DNA of 64,000 bases, taken from contig NZ_LMIR01000004.1 of NCBI RefSeq assembly GCF_001429165.1, positions 372,001 to 436,000 of the forward strand. The letters run 5' to 3'. Under the pieces are notes generated by a model that worked only from the letters and a program-made list of their open reading frames with translations, had not been told where the DNA came from and ran no database searches. The DNA is from Agromyces sp. Root81. GTDB lineage: Bacteria; Actinomycetota; Actinomycetes; Actinomycetales; Microbacteriaceae. Positions within the stretch are counted from its first letter, which is position 1; each line of letters starts with the position of its first letter. Shown here in pieces: positions 16,949-25,891 of this stretch. The translations under genes were made by a program, and so were the position numbers.

Positions 16949-17938
16949 ATGAAGCCGCAGAAGGTCGCGATCCGCGACGTCGCCGAGGCTGCCGGTGTTT
17001 CGACCGCCACGGTGTCCCTGGTCTACAACGACAAGGGCAAGATCGCCGCAGGGACCCGGCGCAAAGTACTCGAGGCGGGCGACCGGCTGGGCTATCAGCC
17101 GGGCTGGATCAGCAAGGTGTTCCGCTCCGGTCGAACCCACGTGATCGGGGTCGCGGTCAGGCACGGCGAGAGCCTCATCTGGGAGCAGACCTACCTTCCC
17201 TACTACCGGGGGATCATCGCGGGTGCCGCGATGGAAGCCCTCGAACACGGCTACTCGATCGCTGCTGTCCGGACCGACGAGTCCGGGCGGCTGAACGAGC
17301 CGATTCCGCTCGACGGGCTCATCGTGGTCGACCCCGCTCCGTCCGACCTGATCATCCGACACGCGCTGGAGCAGGGTCGTGCCGTCGTCGCTGACGGCGG
17401 CTACAGCGACGCGGATCCGAGCGCACGACTCAGGTCCGTCAGGTCCGCCTTGGAGGAGGGCATTCCGTCAGCGCTCGATGCGCTGGCCGGACACGGCTCG
17501 ACTCGGCCGGCGTTCTTCCGCGGAGGCGCCGACGACGAGTACACGATCAGCTCGCAGCGCGCCTACGAGACGTGGTGCTCGGAGCGCGGCATCGCTTCGA
17601 ACGTGTACCTCCTCGGGAGCGATCAGTCCCCCATCGAGGGCGCCCGGGAGCTGCTGTCCGGCTCGCACGGCGCGGTCGACGGCGTGCACTGCCTCAACGC
17701 GACCTACTCGAGCGCGATCACCGAAGCCGCGGCGGAGGCCGGCCTCGTCGTGCCGAAGGACCTCGCCGTCTCCGTCGTCGGTGAAGCCAGCGCCGCACTC
17801 GATCCGCGCCTGGTGTACTTGGACCTGGATCCCATCGAGATGGGCGCCCGGTGCGCACGTACCCTCATCGAGCTCCTCGAGGGGGGTTCGCCCGACGATG
17901 TCGTGCTTCCGATGGCACTCACTCAGCCGAAGAGCTGA
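16949..17938 (+). CDS. LacI-family transcriptional regulator
   Basis: The 329-residue protein begins at ATG 16949 with a good Shine-Dalgarno (GGGAAAGG). The LacI DNA-binding head is clear: VAIRDVAEAAGVSTATVSLVYNDKGKIAAGTRRKVLEAGDRLGYQPG (residues 6-52), including the hinge. A periplasmic-binding-protein-like sensor domain follows (about 62-325). It is divergent from the amino-acid transporter operon and probably also controls the downstream aldehyde dehydrogenase. The effector is unknown. Confidence 0.92.
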   Translation: MKPQKVAIRDVAEAAGVSTATVSLVYNDKGKIAAGTRRKVLEAGDRLGYQPGWISKVFRSGRTHVIGVAVRHGESLIWEQTYLPYYRGIIAGAAMEALEHGYSIAAVRTDESGRLNEPIPLDGLIVVDPAPSDLIIRHALEQGRAVVADGGYSDADPSARLRSVRSALEEGIPSALDALAGHGSTRPAFFRGGADDEYTISSQRAYETWCSERGIASNVYLLGSDQSPIEGARELLSGSHGAVDGVHCLNATYSSAITEAAAEAGLVVPKDLAVSVVGEASAALDPRLVYLDLDPIEMGARCARTLIELLEGGSPDDVVLPMALTQPKS

Positions 17939-18188
17939 GAGCTGAGAGCTCGGCGGGGATTCGCGCTCGCTGCCAGAGAGCACGGCGAACCCGGCAGGGG
18001 CAGGATCGGCATATGTTCGGGCAACCACGGCCGACGGGACGTGGTCCACCCCGATCGAGAATCGCCGCTATGGTCACTGAGGCGGTGCACCTCGGTGCAC
18101 GCCTCGTCCCGTCCGTCTGGACGAGCCGCCTGCCCGTCGAAGCATCACGGGTGGGGGCATCCGAGCCTGAACCGGTGGAGGCAACACG

Positions 18189-19640
18189 ATGACCGCATTC
18201 CCGACATCCGAGATTCCGGGCACCGCCCGCGCGGTCAGCCCCATCGACGGCCGCCTGCTCGCCGACGTGCCGACCGCATCGATCCATGACGTCGACACTG
18301 CCGTCGCGACGGCGCGAACCGCCTTCGAGCACTGGTCGGAACAGACTCCGTTCGAACGCTCGACCGTCCTGCAGGAATGCGCGGCCCGGATCCGGAGCGT
18401 CGCCGGCGAAGTGGCACGGCTCCTGACGCTCGAGAGCGGCAAGCCGCTTCCCGAAGCCGAGTTCGAGGTCGCAGCGGCGGCGGAGGTGTTCGACTACTAC
18501 GCCGGGCTCGCCCGAACACGCGGCGGGCGACTCGCCCCGCAGATGAGCCGGACCTCGACGAGCATCGTGATCAAGGAACCGATCGGCGTCGTCGGCGCGA
18601 TCCTCCCCTGGAACTACCCGCTCCTGCTCTGGTCGTGGAAGGCGGCACCGGCGCTCGCGGCTGGAAACGCGGTCATCAGCAAGCCCTCCCCCGAGACGAT
18701 GCTGTCGCTGCCGCTCCTGGTCGAATCGCTCGATCTGCCGGCCGGCGTGCACCAGATCCTGCAGGGCGGCGCCGACATCGGCGAAGCGCTCGTGCGCCAC
18801 CGCGGCGTCGACAAGATCGCGTTCACCGGGAGCTCGGCCGTCGGCAAGAAGATCATGGCGCTCTGCGCCCAGGACGCCAGACGTTGCTCGGTCGAGATGT
18901 CGGGCCACGACGCCATGATCGTCTGGGACGACGTCGACCTCGACCTCGCCGTCGAAGCCGCACTGTTCGCGAAGTTCGCCAACAACGGTCAGGTCTGCAC
19001 CGCGTCCGAGCGGTTCTTCGTGCGCGACACGATCATCGACGAGTTCACGGAGCGCTTCGCTGCGCGCATGGCCCAGCTCGTCATCGGAGATCCACTCGAT
19101 CCCCGCACCGATGTCGGCCCGTTGGTCGGCGAAGCCCACCGTCAGCGCGTCGTCGACTACTGCCGCCGCGCCCGTGAGGCGGGCGGGGAGATCCTCGTCG
19201 GCGGCGCGTCGATCGATGGCCCGGGTGCGTTCTTCGAGCCGACGCTCATCCGCGGGCTCAGCCATGAGGCGATCAACGACCTCGGCGAGATCTTCGGTCC
19301 TGTGGCCCCGGTCACTCCCATCAGCACCTTCGAAGAGGGCATCGCGTTCGCCAACGACAACCGGTTCGGCTTGAGCTGCAACGTGCTCGTCGGCGACCTC
19401 GGATTGGCGATGAAGGCCTCGTGGGCGCTGAAGGTCGGCACCGTCTGGATCAACAATCCGCTCCCCGACAACTACGCCGCCCCGTTCGGCGGCTTCCGCG
19501 AGGCCGGAATCGGGCGCGAACTCGGCGAGGAAGGCCTCGATGCCTACACCGAGAGCAAGCACGTGTGGATCGAGCACGGCCTGACCGAGCAGCCGCACTG
19601 GTTCAGCGCCAGGCGCGCTCCGAACGAGATCGCCCACTGA
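18189..19640 (+). CDS. NAD(P)-dependent aldehyde dehydrogenase
   Basis: The 483-residue protein has the full ALDH superfamily set: ILPWNYP (N142), SKPSPET, FTGSSAVGKKI, the general base in VEMSGHDAM (E236, in a slightly unusual SGH instead of the common GGK context), the nucleophile in NNGQVCTASER (C270), and the late motifs EIFGPV and PFGGFREAGIGRELGEEGL. A GGAGG sequence lies 8-12 bases before the ATG. It follows the LacI regulator by 250 bases on the same strand; that gap shows no gene, only a short GAGAGCTGA direct repeat after the lacI stop. Similarity to gamma-aminobutyraldehyde or succinate-semialdehyde enzymes would fit the amine-catabolism idea. Confidence 0.92.
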   Translation: MTAFPTSEIPGTARAVSPIDGRLLADVPTASIHDVDTAVATARTAFEHWSEQTPFERSTVLQECAARIRSVAGEVARLLTLESGKPLPEAEFEVAAAAEVFDYYAGLARTRGGRLAPQMSRTSTSIVIKEPIGVVGAILPWNYPLLLWSWKAAPALAAGNAVISKPSPETMLSLPLLVESLDLPAGVHQILQGGADIGEALVRHRGVDKIAFTGSSAVGKKIMALCAQDARRCSVEMSGHDAMIVWDDVDLDLAVEAALFAKFANNGQVCTASERFFVRDTIIDEFTERFAARMAQLVIGDPLDPRTDVGPLVGEAHRQRVVDYCRRAREAGGEILVGGASIDGPGAFFEPTLIRGLSHEAINDLGEIFGPVAPVTPISTFEEGIAFANDNRFGLSCNVLVGDLGLAMKASWALKVGTVWINNPLPDNYAAPFGGFREAGIGRELGEEGLDAYTESKHVWIEHGLTEQPHWFSARRAPNEIAH

Positions 19641-19683
19641 GTCACCGCCGCCGATCCGAGTCGACACGTGGCCCGACCTCGCG

Positions 19684-20184
19684 TCACTCGGGCGGCGGTG
19701 CCTCTTGAATCATCGGAACGAGCAGTACCGGGCGGTCCTGCCCCATCGCGAGCGCCTTCGCCAGTGAGCCGGTGAAGAACTCCTCGACGCGATGGAGGGC
19801 CCCGTGCCGCCTCGTGCCGACGATGAGCATCCGCGAGCCGACATCCGCCGCCAGTCGAGACAATGCGCTTGCCGGATCTCCTGCGAGCACTCGGAAGGAC
19901 CACTGAACGCGGCTCTCGGCGAGTGCCGCGGTGAGCATGTCGCTGATCGCGGCCGCGACGGCCGACATCTCCTCGTCGATCTCGGGATCGAGCGAGTCGC
20001 GCGTGCGCGGTTCCGTGTACTCGAGTTCGACGAGGGCGCTGTTGAGCTCGACATAGGCGAAGATGACCGCGCAGTCCATCGAACCCGCTGTGCGTTCGGC
20101 CGTCTCGATGAGCCGGGATGGGAGACCGGGCTTGATGCCCACCACGATCGGGCCGTCTTCGAGATGCGTTGCCGATTCCGACAT
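19684..20184 (-). CDS. Universal stress protein (UspA family)
   Basis: The 166-residue single-domain Usp has the N-terminal PIVVGIKPGLPSRLIETAERTAG strand-helix, and a nucleotide-binding pattern GTRRHGALHRVEEFFTGSLAKAL near residues 122-144 that matches the G-2x-G-9x-G(S/T) ATP motif, followed by RPVLLVP. It is convergent with the aldehyde dehydrogenase and about 100 bases downstream of the thioredoxin reductase gene on the same strand, so it could be read through with the redox genes. Confidence 0.9.
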   Translation of the reverse strand: MSESATHLEDGPIVVGIKPGLPSRLIETAERTAGSMDCAVIFAYVELNSALVELEYTEPRTRDSLDPEIDEEMSAVAAAISDMLTAALAESRVQWSFRVLAGDPASALSRLAADVGSRMLIVGTRRHGALHRVEEFFTGSLAKALAMGQDRPVLLVPMIQEAPPPE

Positions 20185-20281
20185 TTGCTTCCGCCAGTTC
20201 TCCGATGAGCAGCATGGACGCCTTCGCGTCAGTCAAACACGACCGCCGACCCGTGCACCAGTGGCACTGGTGCCGGCATCG

Positions 20282-21271
20282 CTACATCGGCGTCTCCAGG
20301 ATGATGGCCGCCTGCTCTTCCACCGGGTCGGCGAGGCCGTGCGCCGCCAGGTAGTGCTCGGCGTCGAGTGCTGCCGCGCATCCGGTGCCGGCCGCCGTGA
20401 TGGCCTGACGGTAGCGCTTGTCGACGAGGTCGCCGCAGGCGAAGACGCCCTCGAGGTTCGTATGGGTCGACGGATGCTGCACCCTCACGTAGCCGTCGTC
20501 GTCGAGTTCGACCTGGCCCGCGACGAGCTCGCTGCGCGGGTCGTGGCCGATCGCGATGAACAGGCCGGTCGCGTCGAGCGCGGCATCCTCACCGGTCGTA
20601 GTGTCTCGCAGCCGGAGGCGCTCGAGCCCGTCGTCGCCCTCGGCGGCGACGACTTCGGCGTTCCAGTACGGGCGGATTTTCGGGTTCGCCAGTGCGCGCT
20701 CCTGCATGATGCGCGAGGCGCGCAGCGAATCACGGCGGTGCACGAGGGTGACGGAGTCGGCGAAGCGAGTGAGGAACATCGCCTCTTCGAGTGCCGAGTC
20801 GCCGCCGCCGACGACCGCGATGTCCTTGCCTCTGAAGAAGAAGCCGTCGCACGTTGCGCACCAGGAGACGCCGCGACCGGTCAGTCGCTCCTCGCCCTCG
20901 ACGCCGAGCTTGCGGTAGGCGGAGCCCATCGCGAGCACCACGGCGTGCGCCTGATACTCGACGCCGTTGATCGTGCGGATGGTCTTGACCTCGCCGGTGA
21001 GTTCGACGTCGGTAGCGTCGTCGTAGACGATGCGGGCGCCGAAACGTTCGGCCTGATCCCGCATCTGCTCCATCAGGTCGGGCCCCATGATGCCCTCGGC
21101 GAAGCCCGGGTAGTTCTCGACCTCGGTCGTCGTGGCGAGCGCGCCGCCCGCCTCGACCGAGCTCGCCAGCACGACCGGCGCGAGACCAGCACGGGCGAGG
21201 TAGACCGCGGCCGTGTAACCCGAGGGACCTGAGCCGATGACGACGACGTTCTCGATGGCCTGGTCACTCAT
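20282..21271 (-). CDS. trxB: Thioredoxin-disulfide reductase
   Basis: The 329-residue flavoprotein has the FAD motif GSGPSG (13-18), the redox-active CATC (138-141) in [10 protein letters not shown], the NADPH motif [12 protein letters not shown] and the C-terminal [31 protein letters not shown]. The start ATG 21271 overlaps the arsenate reductase stop (ATGA), so the two are co-translated. The coupling makes sense: thioredoxin-linked ArsC enzymes need reducing equivalents from thioredoxin. It is probably a second, arsenic-dedicated copy rather than the housekeeping enzyme (inference). Confidence 0.92.
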   Translation of the reverse strand: MSDQAIENVVVIGSGPSGYTAAVYLARAGLAPVVLASSVEAGGALATTTEVENYPGFAEGIMGPDLMEQMRDQAERFGARIVYDDATDVELTGEVKTIRTINGVEYQAHAVVLAMGSAYRKLGVEGEERLTGRGVSWCATCDGFFFRGKDIAVVGGGDSALEEAMFLTRFADSVTLVHRRDSLRASRIMQERALANPKIRPYWNAEVVAAEGDDGLERLRLRDTTTGEDAALDATGLFIAIGHDPRSELVAGQVELDDDGYVRVQHPSTHTNLEGVFACGDLVDKRYRQAITAAGTGCAAALDAEHYLAAHGLADPVEEQAAIILETPM

Positions 21272-21696
21272 TGCAGTGTCCTTCCAGTGTCGACCGGAAC
21301 GATCTCGGCGAGGAGCGCCTCGACGCGGTTGCGGATGTCGTCGCGGACGCGGCGCACGGTCTCGATGTCCTTGCCCGCCGGGTCCTCCAGCTCCCAGTCC
21401 TCGTAGCGCTTGCCGGGGAAGATCGGGCAGGCATCGCCGCAGCCCATCGTGATCACCACGTCCGACTCCTTGACGGCATCGACGGTGAGGATCTTCGGGG
21501 TGTTGCCGGTGATGTCGATGCCGTCCTCGGCCATCGCCTGGATGGCGACCGGGTTGATCTGGTCCTTCGGCTCCGACCCTGCGGATCGAACCTCGACACC
21601 GTCGCCGCCGAGGGCGCGAAGGTACCCCGCGGCCATCTGGGAACGGCCGGCGTTGTGGACGCACACGAACAGGACGGAGGGCTTCTCAGTGCTCAT
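21268..21696 (-). CDS. arsC: Arsenate reductase, low-molecular-weight phosphatase type (ArsC)
   Basis: The 142-residue protein, from ATG 21696, has the phosphatase-like P-loop CVHNAGRS (12-19), and the [11 protein letters not shown] segment (around residue 87-97) that supplies the resolving cysteine seen in thioredoxin-coupled enzymes. It reduces arsenate to arsenite in the cytoplasm. A TTG six bases upstream is an alternative start; no clear Shine-Dalgarno fits either, and a perfect inverted repeat begins only five bases upstream of the ATG, so a leaderless transcript is plausible. Confidence 0.9.
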   Translation of the reverse strand: MSTEKPSVLFVCVHNAGRSQMAAGYLRALGGDGVEVRSAGSEPKDQINPVAIQAMAEDGIDITGNTPKILTVDAVKESDVVITMGCGDACPIFPGKRYEDWELEDPAGKDIETVRRVRDDIRNRVEALLAEIVPVDTGRTLQ

Positions 21697-21700
21697 CCTC

Positions 21701-21726
21701 AAATGATAGACGTGTATCTATCATTT
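21701..21726. promoter_or_regulatory. Perfect inverted repeat, likely ArsR operator of arsC-trxB
   Basis: AAATGATAGA, six bases, then TCTATCATTT form a perfect 10-bp-arm inverted repeat. It fills the 45-base gap between arsC and the ArsR-ArsC fusion gene. ArsR repressors bind such A/T-rich dyads over the start of the genes they control. The half-site ATAGA recurs in the dyad ahead of the fusion gene. Confidence 0.75.
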
Positions 21727-21741
21727 GGCTACCCGTCGATC

Positions 21742-22629
21742 TCAGAGGGTGGTGAGCAGCTCGCGGATGCGGCGCTCGATGTCGTCGCGGATCTCACGCA
21801 CCTCGGCGAGGGGCTTCCCCACCGGGTCGGGGAGATCCCAGTCGAGGTATCGCCGTCCGGGGTAGATCGGACACGCGTCGCCGCAGCCCATCGTGATGAC
21901 GACGTCGGCCGCGCGGACGACCTCGTCGGTCAACGGCTTGGGATACTCGCCGGCGAGCGGCACACCGATCTCGTCGAGGGCGGTCAGGACGGAGCTGCGC
22001 ACTTCGCCGGCCGGATCCGAGCCCGCGGTCCGAACGCGAACCCGGTCGCCGGCGAGGTGCCGGAGGATCGCCGAGGCCATCTGCGACCGACCGGCGTTCT
22101 GCACGCAGACGAACAGCACCTCCGGCACGGAATTGCCCGGCGAGGTGTCATGACGGGCGAGGGCGTCGAGGCGATCCGCTGCGAACTGCGCTGCGAGCGA
22201 CGGAACGCGCTGACCGGGCGTCGGTCGGGCCGCAAGGAGCTCGTAGCTCTCACGGACGTACCGTTCGACCGTCTCCGCGCTGAACACGCCCTCGAATCGT
22301 GCACTGAGATCCTGCACGACTCGGTCGAGGATCGGATCGACGGCGACCCCGGCCTCAGGTCGACCGAGCATCTCGGCGATTCGATCCGCATGGGCCGGCG
22401 CCAGCGAGTACCAGGTCCGGCGTCCATCGGGCTCGCGTTGCAGCAGGCCCTCGTCGAGGAGCGCTTTCACATGGTGGCTCACGGTCGGCTGCCGCAGGCC
22501 GAGTTCCTCGGCGAGACGCCCGACGAGCACGCGTCCGTCAGGCGAGCCCAGAATGCTCCGGAGGATGTGGGCGCGCGTCGGGTCGGCCACGAGCCGAAGC
22601 TCTCGCGCGGCCTCCGAAACATCACTCAT
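21742..22629 (-). CDS. ArsR regulator fused to ArsC-type arsenate reductase
   Basis: The 295-residue protein, from ATG 22629, has three parts: an ArsR winged helix (1-85; LVADPTRAHILRSIL, LRQPTVSHHVKALLDEGLLQRE), a small helical domain (about 95-160) of the type found before phosphatase-like ArsC in actinobacteria, and an ArsC domain with P-loop CVQNAGRS (175-182) and [11 protein letters not shown]. The fusion would place an arsenic-responsive DNA-binding module and the reductase on one chain. No CxC arsenite-binding motif of classical ArsR is obvious in the winged helix. The frame continues upstream without any family similarity, and a dyad overlaps the chosen start. Confidence 0.9.
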   Translation of the reverse strand: MSDVSEAARELRLVADPTRAHILRSILGSPDGRVLVGRLAEELGLRQPTVSHHVKALLDEGLLQREPDGRRTWYSLAPAHADRIAEMLGRPEAGVAVDPILDRVVQDLSARFEGVFSAETVERYVRESYELLAARPTPGQRVPSLAAQFAADRLDALARHDTSPGNSVPEVLFVCVQNAGRSQMASAILRHLAGDRVRVRTAGSDPAGEVRSSVLTALDEIGVPLAGEYPKPLTDEVVRAADVVITMGCGDACPIYPGRRYLDWDLPDPVGKPLAEVREIRDDIERRIRELLTTL

Positions 22630-22644
22630 AGACGAGAGTCTATG
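22627..22644. promoter_or_regulatory. Inverted repeat over the start of the ArsR-ArsC fusion gene
   Basis: CATAGAC, four bases (GAGA), GTCTATG form a perfect 7-bp-arm dyad that includes the fusion gene's start codon. It shares the ATAGA/TCTAT half-sites with the longer dyad at 21701-21726, so the fusion protein or another ArsR protein probably binds both. The 275 bases from here to the tetR end show no gene. Confidence 0.7.
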
Positions 22645-22920
22645 ACACGCGGTCGCATCTCCGTCGATGAGCGTCGATCCCGACCGTGATGCCGTGCTTC
22701 CCGGTTGCGGCAACCGCGAGAAGGCTCGTAGGTTCTGAGCATCAGGCCCTGCGCGTGCTGGGCGGTTGACGGTGATGCATGCCCTTCGGGCGCGATGCCG
22801 AGCTTGAGCCGGTGCAGACCGCACCACGCGCTCCGAGACGCCGGGGCCGACAGCACCCGGACTGAGGGGCCCATCGCTGACTGACACGAGCCACCAGGGC
22901 GCAAGCCCCTCCTCCAGCTC

Positions 22921-23493
22921 TCAACGACTCAGAAAGCGCCGAGCCATCTCCTGCAGTTCGTCGGGTCTTCCACGCCAGTCTTCAATCAGAATGCGAGAGA
23001 CGATGGGGCCGACCAGTTCGGCCGTCAACGCGCCGAGATCTGACTCGTCCTTGAGCGCGCCACGACCTCTTGCGCTCTGAATCACCGCGCGCGCAGCGTC
23101 TCCGAGCACGTCCGTTCCCCGCAACAGCTCCGCAACCTTGCGATCATGCTGGGCCTCGCCGAGGAGCGCGCGGTAGGCGAGCCCGGCGTCGGAATCCGTG
23201 AGAAAGGTCGAGAGCGCGGTGAGAAAGCCTGCGATCTCGGCCTCAGCGTCAGGGCCCTGCGGCACGGTCAGTTCGCGGGCCGCGTCAGTCGCGCTCGCCT
23301 CCAGCAGAATCTCGGCCTTCGACGACCACCAGCGATAGACGGTCTGGCGCCCGACCTTCGCCCGGTTGGCGATGCCCTTCATCGTCATCGCCGCGTAGCC
23401 CTCATCCACGAGCATGTCATCGACGGCGCGGAGCACAGCCGCGCGCGCGTCCTCACTGCGCGGCCGACCGGGCGGTCGCGAGTTGTCAGCCAT
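22921..23493 (-). CDS. TetR-family transcriptional regulator
   Basis: The 190-residue protein, from ATG 23493, has the TetR helix-turn-helix at about residues 15-60 (GYAAMTMKGIANRAKVGRQTVYRWWSSKAEILLEA) and a C-terminal domain of the TetR_C type. An upstream extension of the frame is not needed. It is divergent from the siderophore-interacting protein gene and probably controls that gene and the MFS transporter behind it. Confidence 0.9.
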   Translation of the reverse strand: MADNSRPPGRPRSEDARAAVLRAVDDMLVDEGYAAMTMKGIANRAKVGRQTVYRWWSSKAEILLEASATDAARELTVPQGPDAEAEIAGFLTALSTFLTDSDAGLAYRALLGEAQHDRKVAELLRGTDVLGDAARAVIQSARGRGALKDESDLGALTAELVGPIVSRILIEDWRGRPDELQEMARRFLSR

Positions 23494-23509
23494 GATCCGA
23501 CAATAGCAG

Positions 23510-23532
23510 TTTCGGTGCTTGCTGTCCCGAAA
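23510..23532. promoter_or_regulatory. Candidate TetR operator (inverted repeat)
   Basis: TTTCGG at 23510-23515 and CCGAAA at 23527-23532 form a short dyad with 11 bases between, centred in the 87-base divergent region. A further near-match, CTCGAAATA, lies at 23563-23571. Arms of six bases can arise by chance, so this is a weak call based mainly on position. Confidence 0.4.
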
Positions 23533-23580
23533 TAGAGTCGGTAGCATTACTGGACACCGTGACTCGAAATAAGGATTCCC

Positions 23581-24315
23581 ATGAACACCTCTGCAACAGC
23601 CGCGCCGCGCTCAGGACGCAGCGTCACCGTCTCGCGCGACGTCGTGGTCACAGCCCGAGAGCAGGTGAGCGAACGGATGCTGCGACTCACGCTCGGCGGC
23701 GATGACCTCGCACCCGCAGTGCACGACTCCCCCGGGTCGTGGGTCAAACTCTTCGTGCCCAGCACGGACGGTCACGGCGAGCACGGAAGGGCCTACACGG
23801 TGCGCGGGTTCAACCCGATCCGCGACGAGATCGATGTGGACGTCTTTCTGCACGGCGGCGGCACCATGCCACGATGGGCCGGCGCATGCCGCATCGGCGA
23901 CCTCGCGCGCATCGGCGGCCCGCGCCCCAGCGGAGCCCCCACCCGAACGGCCACTTCCTTGCTCCTGCTCGGAGACGAGACCTCGCTCCCGGCGATCTCG
24001 GCGATCTTGGAACGCGAACACAGCGCTCGCCCGATCCAGGCATTCATCGAGACGGGTGCACGGGGCGACCGACAAGAACTCGATGTGCCCGCGCACACCA
24101 CGCTCACCTGGCTGCACCGATCACGCGCAGACGCACCGGGTTCACTCCTGGCAGCGGCCGCGTCTCGCACGCGATTCGGCCCCGGCACAGGGGTGTGGTT
24201 CGCGGCCGAAGCCGCCTCGGCGAAGCAGTTTCGCCGAACGACGCGGGAGCGAGAGGTCGCGGGGCTGCACGTACAGGGCTACTGGCGCAGCGGGATCGGC
24301 GACTACCGCGAGTGA
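23581..24315 (+). CDS. Siderophore-interacting protein (FAD-binding ferric-siderophore reductase)
   Basis: The 244-residue protein belongs to the SIP family that reduces ferric siderophores in the cytoplasm. Visible are the FAD-binding segment RAYTVRGFNP (around 72-81), the glycine-rich GGTMPRWAGACRIGDLARIGGPR, the NAD(P)H-domain start SLLLLGDETSLPAISAILE, and the C-terminal family signature HVQGYWRSGIGDYRE. AAGGA lies 8 bases before the ATG. No iron box is visible ahead of it; control by the divergent TetR protein is more likely. Confidence 0.9.
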   Translation: MNTSATAAPRSGRSVTVSRDVVVTAREQVSERMLRLTLGGDDLAPAVHDSPGSWVKLFVPSTDGHGEHGRAYTVRGFNPIRDEIDVDVFLHGGGTMPRWAGACRIGDLARIGGPRPSGAPTRTATSLLLLGDETSLPAISAILEREHSARPIQAFIETGARGDRQELDVPAHTTLTWLHRSRADAPGSLLAAAASRTRFGPGTGVWFAAEAASAKQFRRTTREREVAGLHVQGYWRSGIGDYRE

Positions 24316-24477
24316 ATCGCGTCGCCGCCGCGCGCGGTCGCCCCAAGCGGAGCGATCCCCCAAGACGACCATTCCGGCGATTTTCTCAACCAAGCTCCTC
24401 ACACCAACTGAAACGACATGTGGAGACGTGCATTCACATTTCGAGACAACATGACTCATTATTAAGGAACATCAGCC

Positions 24478-25686
24478 ATGGCTTCTGCAGCCCTTGAACC
24501 TGCGCGCGCCCGGTCACGGCGCGCAATCACCGTGACCGCGTTCGCCTTCCTCGTCACGATGATGGGAACGACGATTCCCACCCCGCTCTACTCCATCTAC
24601 TCGGCCGAGCTCTCGTTCTCGCCGCTCACTGTGACCGTGCTCTTCGCGGTCTACGCCATCGGGGTCGTCGGGGCGCTCTCGCTCTTCGGACGACTCTCCG
24701 ACGACCTCGGGCGGCGCCCCGTGCTCATGCTCGCCGTCGGGCTCGCCCTGCTCAGCGCGATTCTCTTCTTGCTGCCGCCCTCGCTCATGCTGCTCATCGT
24801 GGCCCGTGTTGTATCGGGCCTCGGTGCGGGATTCATGAGTGGCGCAGGCACCGCCGCCGTCATCGACCTCTTTGCGCCCGAGAAGAGGGCAACCGCCGCC
24901 ACGCTCGCTGTGGCAGCCAACACCGGCGGGCTCGCGCTCGGCACGCTCATCGCCGGCATCCTCGCCTCTGCGGCACCGCTGCCTTTGACGATTCCGTTCG
25001 CGGCCCACCTCGCTCTCTGCGTCATGGCCTTCCTCGGCCTCGCACTCTGGGCACCTGCGCCGACGGGTCGCGTTCGCCTACGCATCCGGCCCCACCGCCT
25101 GCGCGTTCCCGCATCGATCCGTGGCGCGTTCGCACGCGCTGTGCTCGCTGCCGGAACCGGCTTTGCCATCACTGGTGTGCTCACCGCTGTAACGGCGATG
25201 TTCTTGTCCAGAGACCTGCACCTCGACAGTCACGCGCTCGCAGGCTTCGTGGTGTTCCTCGCCTTCGCCGGTATGGCGACCGGTCAGCTCATCGCCCGAG
25301 GGATGCGCCCCCGCATTGCTCTGCCAGTCGGATGTGCGGGGCTCATCGTTGCATCTGTTGCGCTCGCGGTGGCGCTCGCCGGTTCGGCGCTGGCCCCTCT
25401 GATCGTCGCCGCGGCCGTGTTGGGCGTCTCTGGCGGCTTGTGCTTGAACGCGGGAATCGCAACCACAGTCGAACAGGTGCCGCCCGCTGTCCGCGGCGAA
25501 GTGTCGTCCTCGTTCTTCGCTGGCATCTACCTGATGCTCGCCGTACCGGCCATTGGCGTCGGCCTCCTTGCGAGCGTCATCGGTCTCCGCCAGGCGGGCC
25601 TTGTCTTCACCGCCGCCGTCGCGCTCCTCGCGGCTGTCGTCGGAATCGTCGAGCTTGCCAGCGCGCGCAAGAGCGCCTCGCGCTAG
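24478..25686 (+). CDS. Major facilitator superfamily transporter
   Basis: The 402-residue protein has twelve predicted membrane helices and the MFS motif A in GRLSDDLGRRPVL (about residues 65-77). It begins with a short basic tail and IPTPLYSIYSAELSFSPLTVTVLFAVYAIGVV, typical of drug/metabolite efflux families. AAGGA precedes the ATG. It lies 160 bases after the siderophore-interacting protein on the same strand, in a gap with no gene, so a siderophore or drug efflux role is possible but unproven. Confidence 0.88.
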   Translation: MASAALEPARARSRRAITVTAFAFLVTMMGTTIPTPLYSIYSAELSFSPLTVTVLFAVYAIGVVGALSLFGRLSDDLGRRPVLMLAVGLALLSAILFLLPPSLMLLIVARVVSGLGAGFMSGAGTAAVIDLFAPEKRATAATLAVAANTGGLALGTLIAGILASAAPLPLTIPFAAHLALCVMAFLGLALWAPAPTGRVRLRIRPHRLRVPASIRGAFARAVLAAGTGFAITGVLTAVTAMFLSRDLHLDSHALAGFVVFLAFAGMATGQLIARGMRPRIALPVGCAGLIVASVALAVALAGSALAPLIVAAAVLGVSGGLCLNAGIATTVEQVPPAVRGEVSSSFFAGIYLMLAVPAIGVGLLASVIGLRQAGLVFTAAVALLAAVVGIVELASARKSASR

Positions 25687-25849
25687 AACGGGCACTCCTG
25701 CGAGACAGCGCCCGTGATCGGGTAGCCAGCGCCAAGATGGGCGCGCGCGGCTCCGACCGTCCCTGTCGAGCGCGCCCCATGAGGTCGCCGGGGCCGGACA
25801 CATGACTCCTGCGGGAAAGCAAGCGCGGTGCGTGGCACGTCAACGCAGA

Positions 25850-25877
25850 AATCCCGGCCTCTTTCGAGACCGGGATT
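25850..25877 (-). terminator. Terminator hairpin downstream of tRNA-fMet copy 1
   Basis: AATCCCGG and CCGGGATT form a perfect 8-bp stem around a 12-base loop that itself contains TCTTTCGAGA. It lies 15 bases beyond the 3' end of the minus-strand tRNA. An almost identical hairpin follows the second tRNA copy. Confidence 0.75.
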
Positions 25878-25891
25878 CCTTCGGTATTGGT

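Noticed and set aside
22645..22904. Short frames between the ArsR-ArsC fusion and tetR
   Set aside because: Arg/Ser/Pro/His-rich text in all frames, without start signals or family similarity.
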